A stretch of 64,000 bases of DNA from positions 13,998,485 through 14,062,484 of the forward strand of contig NC_134027.1 in NCBI RefSeq assembly GCF_964204645.1. The letters are read 5' to 3'. Origin of the DNA: Tubulanus polymorphus. Taxonomy: Eukaryota > Nemertea > Palaeonemertea > Tubulaniformes > Tubulanidae. The notes beneath the pieces were generated by a model. That model was given only the letters and a program-made list of their open reading frames with translations. It did no database searches and had not been told where the DNA came from. Numbering within the stretch: position 1 is the stretch's first letter; each line of letters starts with the position of its first letter. Both the position numbers and the translations under genes were made by a program. Shown one piece after another: positions 50,994 through 63,420 of this stretch.

Positions 50994-51734
50994 CAGGGAT
51001 GAGAACGCCGACCTGTAAAATCCGCGGGTTATTTTTCTTGAGTGACATACGCGAACCAGCTGACGGCGTAGCCGTCAGCACTAGCGAGCGCCGAAGGCGC
51101 GAAGCTATTTCGGGGGGGTTGGGGGGCCCTCCCCCAAGAAAATTTTAGAAATTAAATACGTTTTCCGAGCACTTAGAGCGATCTTGAACCCATGAACGAC
51201 TATTATATTTTGGAAGGTAATGGCTAGTTCCAATGTGGTACATCCTCATTTGATGACATTCAGCATCTCATGCATTACGGGTCGAGCCCTGAATTATTGC
51301 AGTAAAAATGCGCCGATGAATGCTCACTAAAAATCATCACCAAGTAGTGTATAATATCCGAAAGCGTTCGCCACACACACGCAGCAACAGTAAGTAGACC
51401 TATATACGTTACTACTGTTGCTGTGCGTGCGTGTCTGCAACCGATCGATAAAATACATAGGCTACACACTCATCGTAGTACAAATGTACATACAAAATCA
51501 CTGTGTTGCAATGAATATGCATTGAAATGCGATACTTTTACGTGACGATAAGTAAAACAGGCACTGAACGCTTTTACGGTTCACCTGATTACCGATCGCG
51601 CCGGACCAATTGAGTTAGATCATCACCCCCCCCCCCCATACTTTTACATCATTTTTGGACTATTTGGAAAATTGATATTTTCCAATACTGAAATCCGCGG
51701 CAAACCGCGGATCCGCGGGGAATTCTCATCCCTG
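50994..51734. mobile_element. 741-bp MITE with CAGGG ends, 6-bp TSD
   Basis: CAGGGATGAGAA at the left and TTCTCATCCCTG at the right; TGATGC lies on both sides. The interior has a hairpin GCTGACGGCGTAGCCGTCAG, a GGGGGG-rich strip, CCCCCAAGAAAATTTTAGAA, and near the right end GCGGATCCGCGG. No open frame of interest. Confidence 0.82.
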
Positions 51735-52927
51735 TGATGCTGACTCAGAGTTCAAAGCCGGAAGTGAAAGTGAGTCAAACAAGAGGCCCATTTGCCTTGA
51801 AGCATTGGTAGATTATAATGTGGTAAGGTATTAAGTGGTTAATGTTTTACATCTGCCAGCAAATGTTCTATGGCGATGTTGATTGGGACAATCACAGACT
51901 TAAGGTCTTAAAGTACGTTTTTATGGCATGAAGCGTTTGTCTGACTCGCTATTTATACAATTATTGTCATACCGGTAATGTTTGTTTGTGTGTAGGGTCG
52001 CCCATTAAAAACCCCTAATGGAGAACACTGCAAGGGTATTGGAAATCGCCGGAAAAACGGTATACACAAAATAAGACATAGCATCATGGATATTTTGCTG
52101 AATTATTTTTCCACTTAAGCAGCCATCAATTGTAACCCTGAACCCCCCTCAGTCCTCAGGCATTGACGCTTGTTCGACGTCGTCAGAGTGTCGTAACCTG
52201 GACGACATATTTTTTCTACATTGTCGACTGGGTGGTGTTATGAGCAAATTGAAGTGGTGTTTGCCTATCGTTTAGATTTTAGTCTGATTGGTGTTATCTT
52301 GGCGCAAGTAAGCAAGATTTCATATTATGCGACGATAGCCTGGCGTTCAATTTATCAAACTTTTTGGGAGGTAATAAATCATCGGCGTAGTGAGTTCGGG
52401 GGATGATCATTGGGTAATTTAGAAGTTTACTAAATGTGGGATTCGACCATACTACAACTCGATGGAGTGACGTCACATGGACTGGATGGAGTGACGATGG
52501 TTTATCGTTAACTGCTCGTGATGGCTGAACCAGCTGACAACAGGTGATTACTTTTGTCTTGATGATTAATGATACTATGACTGAATGTCAGCATAAGCTA
52601 TTAACGAGGCCAAGTAAAACTCAAACAGTATGCATATAAATCACTACTCTGCAGCGAATTCTGTTTATGAAAAAAGCTATTTACAACCCTTTCCCTACCC
52701 TGGCCGGAGAAAAACTGCGCAATGCCAGCACACACATACACTAGATACAGTCGTTCTCTTCACTCAATACATTGCTGTCGCCCTATAGTATACTACTATG
52801 TACAGCCTTATGGTCACTCATTTCTGTAGGGTCTTGAAATAACATGAAATGCGGTACTGACAAGCTCGAAAAAATACAGGCAAACTCCAAGGATAGGCCT
52901 AACAAAATGTTTATATTTCATTTCTAG
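51735..52927. other. Unassigned DNA
   Basis: A short ACAAGAGGCCCATTTGCCTT repeat start lies at 51780. Small frames without features. No gene called. Confidence 0.4.
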
Positions 52928-53480
52928 GCAGCCTTTCAAGGTTATCTTAGATGGCAATAAAAAAAGAGCGAAACTAGCTTCTTCATATGAAGAGCTTCTA
53001 CAAAAAGGTATGTCAGATTGTTTTTCAAGAGGTTAGTGTATGCAACTCCAATAAGCCTGCCGGTTGCATTGTAACTAGAATCAATCTCTAGAAACTAAAA
53101 TAAGTGATATAAATTATGTTTCGATTTCCTATTTTCAGCATGTGAAGTGAAAGCTTTTGAGGGAACATGATATCTTGAAGATGATACTCGCATTGATGAG
53201 ATTTTTGATTTCCTTCCGAATTTTTCGATTACTAAATTGATTGAGAATATGAGAATTGAAGAGCCCTCACGTGATCAAAAGGATCCTGTAATGATTGAAA
53301 CAATCGAAAAAGGTATGTTGATATCTAGAAACTGATTTTCAATTCAAAATCTAATTGGTTAATTTCAGATGTGTTTTTCCATAAATCACTTCATGGAAGG
53401 TCATTGAATAATAATACTGACAGAGTTCTAAATATTTGGCCACAAGTGAAAAAGTTCTTTTATTCAGAGGTCTTAATGAT
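52928..53480 (+). pseudogene. Three-exon transposon-type gene fragment
   Basis: Exons 52928-53007, 53139-53312 and 53369-53480 have GT-AG borders and all join in phase 1. Reads KVILDGNKKRAKLASSYEEL, then YLEDDTRIDEIFDFLPNFSI, then RVLNIWPQVKKFFYSEV. A TGA at 53168 breaks exon 2. The last part has a hAT-like look (RVLxxWP-x-LKxFF), a weak similarity. Exon 3 is cut by the ACAAGAGGCCC repeat at 53480. Confidence 0.5.
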
Positions 53481-54200
53481 AACAAGAGGCCCACGGGCCT
53501 TGTACCTTCATGACGCAGTAGAAGAAGAATCATTCAGTATTCAAAGTTTTTACAGATAGATTTACATTGTAACGATGTAACAAGTTTTAAAATAGTTAAG
53601 ATGGTATAGTCTATGTGGCGATAATGTTCATTTTCTGTTAATATATCCTTACATGAAAAGACAAGCCCATTTTAGCTGCCCCAAAGATTACACTACATGA
53701 AAAAATGCACCAAGAATTGGTGTAGGTATCGTGCTGAAAAGAAATCCAAGATGGATGGCAACCCTGGTGGCCATACTTGAACTCAATTTTCAATAAGGGG
53801 TAGACATTTCACCAACCAAAATTCTTACACCTAGTATCATGAAAATGCATCAAGAATTGCAGGCCGTTTTGTGCTAGAAATTCAAAATGGCTGACCTAGC
53901 GGCCATATTTGAAAGCCGATGACCTGCATATACAAAAAGCATGGACAGCTTACCTACCCTGATCCTCACACCAAATTTTGTGGAAATCTATCAAGAATTG
54001 CGGGCTGCATCGCGCAAACAAGAAATTCAAGATGGCCACCCCAGCCATATATGATCGCCAATGACATTTTTTTTACAATAGGGGTGGACATCTCGCCAGA
54101 CCCAATCTTCAAGCTAATTTTCAAAAAGATTCATCGCAAATTACAGGCGAATTACTGTGTCGAATTCAATTCAATTCCAAAGGGCCTGGCTTAGGCCTAT
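53480..54200 (+). repeat. ACAAGAGGCCC repeat family C, second copy
   Basis: ACAAGAGGCCCACGGGCCTT then GTACCTTCATGACGCAGTAG, followed by three diverged units of about 130 bp (CAAGAATTGCAGGCC, GCGGCCATATTTGAAAGCCG). Matches 47770-47900 and 48190-48500 in layout. Confidence 0.75.
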
Positions 54201-55675
54201 TCAATAGGAGTCAATTAAGATTTGACTTTTTGAAAAACCAGCACAGATTACATCAAACGTCTTCAATAGCTGATACAACCGCACCCATCAATCATCTTAA
54301 TTGATTCAAATACTAAAATGCTCACTATGAAAAAACTATGCGGTGAATCAATCCGGAATTTTTCAGTAGAATGTCAGACACTAGGCACCTTTCTTTAAAG
54401 GTTTATTTCTTGTATGTCATTAACAATCAGTTATATAATACTTTATTCATAACTTTGAAGCGGCGCGCTGGCAGCCACCGCTCAAGCAAGGTCAGGCACG
54501 TAGGCCAACACAAAACGGACAAAAACGGCCGGTTAAGAGCGTCTCTCAACATAAATTAGAGGGACTGTAATGGACCATTTGTTGACACTAACCTTTAACA
54601 AACTTTGTATGGATACGATCAAGATAATTCCACCCTATCATTCCACTATTCAACGATCGACGCGCAGTCTAAACATGGCGCCGCCATTCAATACGCTGGT
54701 CACCATGTATCTCTACACACATCAAAATCACACTTTAATTACAAGTGTTGACTTATGAGAAACGATCGAAATCCAGCAATTTGATTGGGAAAATAGTAGT
54801 ACTATAGTTGAAAAAAGTTGATAAACCACCTCCGACCGTCTAATCATTTAAAAGCTTTGCCTTCACATGGAACTTTTTCCGCCTTATCACTGGTGCACTC
54901 TGCCGCTGTGATTCGCCCATTCAATGATAAAAACTTTCCCACGGTCTTACTATTGGCATTTTCTAATAATTTAGGGAAATATTTTTAAAAATCGAAATTT
55001 CACACACTGCATTAATAAGATTTAAGTATTTATTCGTTTGACAAATCTTCCTCTGAACTCCCACCAACAAGTTATAAGTGGGGACACGAAACTGACGTCA
55101 TCGACTCACTACCATCTTATGACTACGTCATGAAGGTAATATTATTGAAACTTTTAAAGAACTAAAATTGATTATTTATAAATAATGCTGGGATGTAGCC
55201 AATTCATAAAACTTATTCGGTTATGTTGGGACCATAAATATTTAACCAAGTTAATTCAGTAGGAAATAGGTTATCAAGAAAACTAATATATTGAAAATAT
55301 TAATTACATCATTTACTGTGTGGTTAATATTGGTGTCAATACAAGAAGATTTACTGTCGTGGCAGCTGGAATCTATTTTAGCTTGATGGAAAATGGTAAA
55401 TTCAATATTTTTATAAAATGGTGCATCAATAATGATTTATGTTGTTATTTTTTGACAAAAAGCTACAGTAATCATTTTCGAGTCTCGGCATTTTGATGGA
55501 TACTGTTAAGCACATATCAAACAGAAGACCAAAATATTATCAGAGCATGAGAGAAATGGAAACTACAATAAGGCAGTGAACGAGAGGTGTTTTCAGTTGG
55601 CATTGAAAAATGATCTCTACAAGGAGCAAGACTTGAAGTACGTACGCTAGGATCAATAATGTGGCCGGTCTTGAT
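54201..55675. other. Unassigned DNA; small plus-strand remnant at its end
   Basis: Frames of about 60 codons, none convincing. At 55565-55648 a plus-strand reading YNKAVNERCFQLALKNDLYK then EQDLKYVR ends in a stop and may belong to the remnant at 56040-56545. No element ends seen. Confidence 0.35.
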
Positions 55676-55985
55676 TGCTGAAATCAGCACTTTTTACACA
55701 TTTTGAAAATTTTCAGGGAAAACTTTATTCAGGGAAAAAAAAAATCAGTTATCTTAATCTTTCATACATATATTTGTATCAACAAACGGATCATCAGCAC
55801 ACGAAAAATTGGGTCGATCAGACGCAAGATGGCCACGTTGTGACCTTTTTTGTGCCTTAAAGTTCATTTTTAGTGAGAAATCCTAGACCAATAGCTTCCA
55901 AAATATATGCTAGCTTTCATTTGAATTTATGATGGGTATTCTTTGAGAAAGCGATCTGAAACACATCAGAAGGGTATTGCGATTA
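55676..55985 (-). repeat. Family A fragment, minus orientation
   Basis: Diverged: AATCAGCACTTTTTACACAT, CATCAGCACACGAAAAATTG, GACGCAAGATGGCCACGTTG. It separates two pieces of a forward-strand coding remnant. Confidence 0.75.
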
Positions 55986-56545
55986 ATCAATCATCAGGAA
56001 TGTCTTGCTCAGAGGCTCGTAGAATATATGGCACCTGAACTGTTAAAAACCTAAGAGATAGTGTCGAGAAAAACATTGATAGATTAAAAGAAATTAACAG
56101 GGCTTACTCTGATTTGATTTTTTCAAAGGATCATGCACTTTTGACTAGTTTAGGTATTTCTGATGACGCATTTCCGGTAACAGATGATTATACTGAAGAA
56201 GAGATAGTAGATATAGACGAAGATGGTTTTCATTCTGTTTAGATTACGATGAAGATGAAGAAGCGATTGCTGAAGAATTGGTGAAAATATTATCAGTCAC
56301 TGATGAAAAATTTAGCATTGCTTCAGATAAAGAACAGATTAATTGTAGATGAAATTGCTCATCAGTGGCTGATGAGGAGAAATATTGGTGTCAATACATG
56401 AAGTATCCTTACTTGCATCCAGACATAGGAGAGTTTAGAAAATATAGTACGTAATGCAGGAGCTGGAGCCGACAAATGGCATTCCACAAGTAGTTTAACG
56501 TGGAAGGGCGAAAGTTGGACAATGGAACGTTTACAAAAAGCAATC
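55986..56545 (+). pseudogene. Transposon-type coding remnant, function unknown
   Basis: Readings in several frames: KGIAINQSSGMSCSEARRIY, DRLKEINRAYSDLIFSKDHA, GISDDAFPVTDDYTEEEIVD with DEDGFHSV, YDEDEEAIAEELVKIL, and finally NAGAGADKWHSTSSLTWKGE. Strong acidic and helical character and protein-like runs joined by frameshifts indicate an old gene. I do not recognise the family with confidence. Confidence 0.45.
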
Positions 56546-56559
56546 ATAGGCGTCACCAG

Positions 56560-58270
56560 GGGGTGTTCGTGGGGTGTGAACGAACCCCCTTTTTTCAGCT
56601 AGGTTTCTTCATTTTTTACTACATAGTTTCGTAAACAGCTTAATACTATTTGTTAAGATTTACATATTAAACAAAATAAAGGACCACTGGACCAGTGGCT
56701 CACCAAACTGGTGTAAAGTAAAAAATCTGTCACGTAGGCTACTGGTATGCAAAAAGTCATTTCATTGACAATTAAACAAGAAAAAATATATATATAAAAA
56801 AGGACTCCATTTTGGTCAGTGTGAACTTTTAATGATAACAGACTTTTAAGAAGAATGAAATCTTCGAAAAATTGATTATGGGCCTTTTGTCTGAACAAAT
56901 GTTCATAATTGTAACACATCCCTTGAATAATGTAAAACAACTAAGACTATGATTGACCCGATAAGATACGGTACAAACTTTGTGAGAGCCTGGGTTTCAT
57001 TGGAGGTTTTTCATTTTCATCATACGGACCAATCAGGACAGAAGCTCCCAAGTTCTTCAAATTTGAGGCTAGCGCCGGTTACTGATGAAACAAAAGTTTA
57101 TCGACTGATTTTTAATAATTTCACGATAGGATTGCTTTAAGTAGCTTACATCTTCACTTAGACAAATTGTTGTTACGCGCGACCTACACCATGGCGCGCG
57201 TACTCTATAACTGATACACACATGCAGTGAACACAAGAGTATAAGGCTATATTGCCTACACAAATGTTTTCAACGCGAACGCTCCACTGTGCCCCAGTTA
57301 ACAAACTAATACAAATAATCAGGCTCCAAAATGGATCGCCAATGTGAACGTTCATAAAATGACTGCAATTAATGGTGATAAAACAAGTATTCGAGTCGTG
57401 TAAATATCAGACTCATCTCTAAAAATTCGATGCTATCAGTAAATCAGCCGTGTGGCGAACACATAAGTAAATTTCCGCATTTTGAAACCACATTTCCGTC
57501 AGATATCTTGCTGCAACGTTACCTTATTTGCGGGATATCAAAACTAGATGAATCATTGAACACAATCGCACACAATAAATCATACGCCTTGAATATCAGT
57601 ATTCGCGCTAGAAATGATATCAACCTATTCAATCGTGCCGCCATTTTGTTTGTGAAATAACGCGCACCAGCTGATCCACCTCATTCAATGTTATAATGTC
57701 ATGATGGAAATCAAAACCGGGTAAACACAAATTTTATAGTAGCAAGATTTTGAGGGGTTTCGTCTTTGAAAGCCCATAATTAACGAACGTCGGATCTTGG
57801 CGATGTAACTTCTTTCAACTATATGCACCATAAAGAAAAACCAATTACGAAATGTATTTTTGCTTAATCCATTCAATTCGTCCATTAGTAGTGAAATTAC
57901 AGGCTACTGAAGTGTGCTAAAAATAGCTTCAAGTGTAGTGTATTAAACATACGAATGATTATCGATCGGCTAGACCGTTGACATAGGCTCGCTGACATGC
58001 AGTTGTTGTAATTTGTTTCTCTTCACAGTTGACTGGCATTGGTATCCGTCATCGATTGGTTTAAGCGGGGTCACTAGAGCGCTTTAACGTGTCAAGTTTG
58101 TAAGCAATAGTTTTTATATACAAGAGCCCCAAAGGGCACTATGGCCAGCCTTTCATAAAATGGCAAATGATGCATTCTGTGGATTAAATTTGTCCAAATA
58201 CACTCCCAGTTCATACTAGTCAATCCCAGGCTAATAATTTACACAATTCAATGTGTTTTTTTCATAAGTA
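56560..58270. other. Unassigned DNA
   Basis: Frames of 60-95 codons without features. A short ACAAGAGCCCCAAAGGGCAC repeat start at 58121 matches 22909. No gene called. Confidence 0.4.
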
Positions 58271-59419
58271 CAGGGCTGCCAACCTTTCAAAATTCCATTT
58301 AGGGATGAATGGCAGATTAATTAGGAATATTGAAGGTTTCAATAGGAATATATCGAAACCGAAGAAATTGTGACTTTTCCAAGTAGGAATATTTTGCTTT
58401 CAATTAGGAATACCTTTCACGTGTAATATATGAAAGCTGGATATGAAAATATGGAATTATTAGCAAAATAAAAAATCAGCAAATTCTACAGAATGTATTT
58501 TTTCTTTATTATTTTATGAAAGATAAAAATCAACAGTGTTTATCAAAAATATACAATAGACTAAAAAATAAGAACATAAAACTGGCATAAATTGTCAAAC
58601 GAATTACATAACACTATACAGCTGTCATGCGAATATATCCATTTCCAGCATCAATTCCACGATACTGTCCAAGAGAGACTCCACGTACAGAACTGAAAGA
58701 TACAAACAGTAAAAAGTCTCTAAATGTACATGCTACTCGATGGTGCTGCCATCTGCCAAATATGCGAACTAAAAGTTTACTTTGAGATGCACTGCTCAAA
58801 AGCATCTTAAATTATCTTTTTAAATCAAACTAACACAAGAGTGACAACATTAAGGTTCAAACTAGCAAAGCAATTGCTTACCGAAACATTTCAAAGAGTC
58901 CACACGTTGAAATCTAACCCGGATCTTCGAATGCTAATCGCGCTGCGAAAACGAGCTAATTACCGCAGTAAACCGATTCTTCTCCGAAACGATGCGGAGC
59001 AATTTGACAATAACAATCACATTTTGCCACATGTCATAATATTTTCACAAAAATGATTGAAAACAACGTATTTTAAAACGAATGAACTTTATTTTTATTC
59101 TTGAAACAAATTAAAAAGCTGCTCTCCTACTACGAAATAATCGTACACCATGCGTAGTAAGCGCTGTTTATCGCCTGACCCACGTACACAGTATATAGCC
59201 ACGCACTCATCCACCGCGGGCGTGCATATAAATTCCCCACCTATTCAATTCTGTTCTACCAAATCATCATATTGTGTTACAACGCGCTGGCGGGTGGAAA
59301 ATCAGACATCGCCGAAAAAGAAAAAAAAAGTCGGAATTTTGTATACCCGATCGTATCGTCGGAATTTCTTCACGCAAATCGGGAGGATTCCGAATAATTC
59401 GGGAGGGTTGGCAGCCCTG
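58271..59419. mobile_element. 1149-bp TIR element with CAGGG ends, 6-bp TSD
   Basis: CAGGGCTGCCAACC at the left and GGTTGGCAGCCCTG at the right, perfect 14-bp TIR. TAAGTA lies on both sides. Holds small frames on both strands: 58614-58805 minus (RGVSLGQYRGIDAGNGYIRM at its end, followed by an AATAAAG poly(A)-like signal) and 58841-59056 plus. No transposase recognised, so probably non-autonomous, or its coding part has been lost. Confidence 0.82.
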
Positions 59420-60239
59420 TAAGTAGCACCGACTGCGACTGGAGCTGGCAGGAACAAATACAGATAAATCTTTTCCCTTGGTCTTATCGATTTGAATGCG
59501 GAATAGAATTGAATTTTCTGAAATTTGTTCAAATAAAACAAAATTGGATTTGCTGTTTTACCTTGTTCAATAAAATCAAATTGAATTGGATTTTTTGCAG
59601 AATAAAACTTGATTGAATCGATATTGAAATACAATTTTTGATCTTAAAATGAAACCCGGAAGTAAAACGGTAGACGATACCGCAGGTTCACGTGAACACC
59701 TGCCGATCTCTGCGGCTAAGCCAATCACAGAGGAGTCTTTGCTTTCTGATTGGCTTTTTAAAACGAATATTTTTGCATTCAGATTTTTCGAAAAAAGCTC
59801 ATATTGATTTTAACGAGCCCCTTTTTCACAATTCAGCTTCATAGGGGTTGGAGAATGGATAATGCCCTAATGAATTATTTGTATGAATATACACTCAGTT
59901 GCACAGTCAAAGAGCCTTTGCTCTGGAAACCATGTCATTTAAATTAGCTCCATTTGTACAGTAATAGGCTCAGCCTACGGCTGGCCTAAAAATCCACAAT
60001 GTAATCACTCAGGTGGCGGGAAAATGCTTTAAATCACTCATAATTTTCAAAATTTTCTTGGGGGAGTAACCCCTAAGGTCTGAAGTGTCCCCGTTGGGAC
60101 TTCAGACCTTCAGTCCTCGTCAAGGCAGCTGTGCTGCCTTCCTAGATTTGCCAAATTGCTGATGTTCGAACCCCCTAAAAAAATCTTAAAAACTGGGCAA
60201 AACAATAAGCCATGGAACTTTCGCATTATGGGTGCCCAG
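59420..60239. other. Unassigned DNA with short repeat
   Basis: 59640-59705 repeats 26370-26450 (AAGTAAAACGGTAGACGATA, GGTTCACGTGAACACCTG). At 60045-60062 TTTTCAAAATTTTCTTGGGG is the inverse of a module found inside the MITEs. No gene. Confidence 0.45.
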
Positions 60240-62340
60240 GAACCGACGTAATCGTTATAGTATTCGCTACCGAGGGGCTGCAGACATTGTTTCAAAAAGA
60301 GCTCGTAAAGGCTTTGAAGTTAAAATCAATATAGATGACCACTGGTCAAATGCCATGTACAGGTCCCTTGATGTGCTGATGAGTAAAGATAACCGTAATA
60401 TTGTGTATATCAACATGCTGGCTTTTGTCTTAACACTCTTGCCACCTCAAGCCAATGCAAGTCTCTCATGGTCAGAGGATCTGAAGACATGGCCACTCGA
60501 ACTGATTTCACTAATAAGGAACAGTCACTTTTTCAAGTGACTTACTATCATTGTACTGGTTCTAAAACAACTAAGGAGGATTATGCTTGTATAGTGAAAT
60601 CACCTAAGATTACTGATAAGAACCCTTCGCAGCATGCTGTAGACATGCGGAAAGCTTCTTGGTGTGCCTGAGTTGAAACATGTAGTTTTTAGAGAAAAGG
60701 AAATCGATTGTATTAGAGTTGACGGCGGGGGTGATGACAAAACCCTGACCATTAAGAACAACATTTTTTTATTTGGGGAATGGCACCTCCAACCCGAAAA
60801 GCTGGGTGCTTTCGTTACAACTAGGTTCAGTGGGGGAGTTATATTAACAAGGTAAAACACCTGAATGGTCAACTGACCCATGCGCATGAAAATCCATTCA
60901 TTCCGTCGACATTATTAGGACCTAATAAGGATGTAGTGACTGGAGAGATTGACAGTCACCGTATGAAGGAAAACAAGAATGCAGCAATAGCTGGGTAAAT
61001 GGTGTCGGGTATAAAGAAAGTACAATCAAGTTGTTCAGGGCTGAAGATAATGAAGAGTTTAGAGAGGGACGACAATTACTATTGGAGTATTTGAAGGCGT
61101 AATGTGTTAATAAAAGAGAGGGTTGCCATGGATGAGGAAAAAAGTCAACGTCTCAGCTACTTCTATAAACTTATTGAAGTCATCAGTTCCAATCAGATCA
61201 AAAGTGATAAGTACTGTATTTTCCGGTGAATAAGTCGAGTTTTTGAGACAAAAAATCATGTCCAATAAATGTAGTTGACTTACACACCGAATAAACTTTC
61301 AATATCGTTTAAACTGCTGATGTTGAAGCGTTCAAGGTTGCCATGATGAAATGGAATATTAATTTCGGTTAGGCTACACTCGGACACCAGAATTCAGAAT
61401 AAAAAAGTAAAATAGTTTCTTATAGTTTGGAAATGATTCAAAATCAACTGATATTAAAAATCAAATAAGAAAAGCGTGCACGTGCATAATTGTACAGCAT
61501 TTATACAGCCGCACTGTGGTGGCAGCGTGCCAATAATCAATACACAGCAGTCTAATACTAGACTACAGGTGCACGACATTCAATGTATGCACAATACATT
61601 CAACAAGTGGATACAAACAATGGGCACTAATCCGGTAATTTACTATCAGAAACAATAGATCCCAATGAATAATTGCAAACAGTGGTAAAGACTTGCAACT
61701 ACTATGAGAATGACCATAGCAATGATTTCAAAAGTGACATATGTAAACACATGAAGAAGGGACTCGACTTATACACCGACTATAGCCTTAGTACAACTGT
61801 TTAAACTGATAATTTGACCTCGACTTATACACCGAGTCGACTTGTACATCGGAAAATACGGTATGTGTTTGGACTGGTGTGCTGCTTCAAACCGAACTGT
61901 CATCCTTGTTGCTCGCAGCCTGTTGGTGAATTGAATTGGTATATCGGTGGTCCTCCTCTCAGCTTTTTTCCGTGGCCTATCAGGGACTAGATCATCCCAA
62001 GCTTGCTCAGAATGCCAACCTGAATGCTTTGGTCACTTCTTATCATTTCCTTTAGAATTTAGGAATTTTCTTATCGGGTGGAAATCAATTAGATGCTGGT
62101 AGAAAACCACCTACTGTTGTAATTGACAAAAAATGTCAGAAGTAAAAAAAGAAATTGCTGAAAAGGAAAAGAACAAATATAGATGTAAAGATAGCTGATC
62201 TTTTTGAAGAAAGAATTCAAGAATTATCTTATCAATGCTGTCTCCCCCTGCTCAAACCAAAGTCACGTAGGCCAGGAGCAGCAAAGGCAGCTGCCACAAG
62301 AGCTCTAAACTGGCGAAAGAATTCTCATTCCTCATAGGTA
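60232..62340 (+). pseudogene. Uncharacterised transposon protein with VDG motif, split by a MITE
   Basis: Readings in order: NIDDHWSNAMYRSLDVLMSK, VPELKHVVFREKEIDCIRVD with GGGDD, KHLNGQLTHAHENPFIPSTL, EEKSQRLSYFYKLIEVI, then beyond the MITE a Cys-rich VFGLVCCFKPNCHPCCSQPV and GGPPLSFFPWPIRD. Proteins with EIDCVRVDGxxDE, an HxNLFIPSTL block and a Cys-rich C terminus are a recurrent multi-copy family in marine invertebrate genomes and are probably transposon-encoded; that is from memory of the family. Several frameshifts. The 61214-61861 insertion splits it. Confidence 0.6.
61214..61861. mobile_element. 648-bp MITE with TA target duplication
   Basis: TA at 61212-61213 and 61862-61863. Ends CTGTATTTTCCGGTGAATAA and, inverted, CCGTATTTTCCGATGTACAA; TIR of about 25 bp with four mismatches. 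Deleting the element and one TA puts the sequence on either side in one frame. Tc1/mariner- or pogo-like by the TA target. No coding capacity. Confidence 0.88.
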
Positions 62341-62877
62341 ATATGTATTTTGATTTATACTTTTAGAGCTTGAGATGATGAAATGTGACATGTGAGTTGT
62401 ATGTACATGTATGTATAATGCAACAGGTGAAGAACAAGTATTGTTTGCCTTAAATTTGCCTTCGCATTTGTTTGAGGTTTGGATTATAACTCGATTACTT
62501 ATCAATACATTGTACCAATCCAGTAGATGTTATTTGCTGTAGACTGGTGGTTTGTTCTTGGTATCCTGGCTTTTTAGAATTGTATGAATTGGATTTACTA
62601 CAACTACTACAAATCCAAATCATATGTCTAATTTGCCTACATAGTTAAATGCTGACACGCATGAACATTTTTCAAGGATTTTTAATATAGTGTCTTGCGC
62701 TAATTATGAATTGCAACGCATAATAATTCCATTATCGATTCATTGCTGTTGTTTTATTACATATATATATGGTATTTTAATTGGATGAGTTGAACCCATT
62801 TACAGAGAGTATATTTTAGCTATTATTATAATGCCAACACAAGCATTTTGGAAAAAGGGCTTGAAGCCTGTGAGATT
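62341..62877. other. Unassigned AT-rich DNA
   Basis: Short (AT)n at about 62762. No gene or element end recognised. Confidence 0.4.
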
Positions 62878-63420
62878 TTTCAAGTTGAAAATAAATGTTT
62901 TGTTTCTAAGACGAGACGAAATCTTATAAGAATGTCCACGATGTTGTTCTGTAATGCTGGACCAGACTCCAAGCAGTCATTTAGAGACAGCATATTGGGC
63001 GAGTGAGAAAAACTGCAATCAAATACTATGCAGACGAGTGTTGTAGTTGAATCACGGTAGACTGGGTGATGTGGAATGTAGTGGACAGTTTCAGAAACAT
63101 ATGGAAATTCTATCTTTTCGATAAAATCACGTGTAAGTTGTTCGGCGATAATGTCACCGTAAGCCTGAATTAATTTTGGCGGTAAAGCCAGTCTGTTGAT
63201 AGTAGAACGTGTTCTGGAAGCCACCAATTCAATGTTACTATGAATGGCAATGGTGGATGGTTATGCTTCCATGGGAGTCTAGCGTAGTATAAACCATCTG
63301 AAAACGGATTGGAATTCTCGTAATATTCATTAAGAAAACTGACATTGTAGTCACATGGCTGTTCAATTCCAATACTTTCCAAAGCCCAAAATCAGCTTAA
63401 GTCGTTTTCGTTAGATTCAT
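62878..63420 (-). pseudogene. BEL/Pao polyprotein remnant, RT N-terminal part
   Basis: Minus strand: ESIGIEQP, FSDGLYYARLPWKHNHPPLP, then, after a frame change near 63200, AYGDIIAEQLTRDFIEKIEF, HYIPHHPVYRDS, IVFDCSFSHSPNMLSLNDCL. This is the lead-in to the RT palm of BEL/Pao elements (HYIPHHPV and SLNDCL are hallmark blocks). It stops at about 62880 before the catalytic YXDD region, so it is truncated. Confidence 0.85.

Noticed and set aside
44150-58810. Missing ACSF2 N-terminal exons on minus among small ORFs upstream of 46194.
   Set aside because: None of the readings resembles the N-terminal domain, and none has splice sites in the needed phase.
58614-59056. Pair of divergent genes inside the 58271-59419 element.
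   Set aside because: Both frames are short, without recognisable domains; described only within the element entry.
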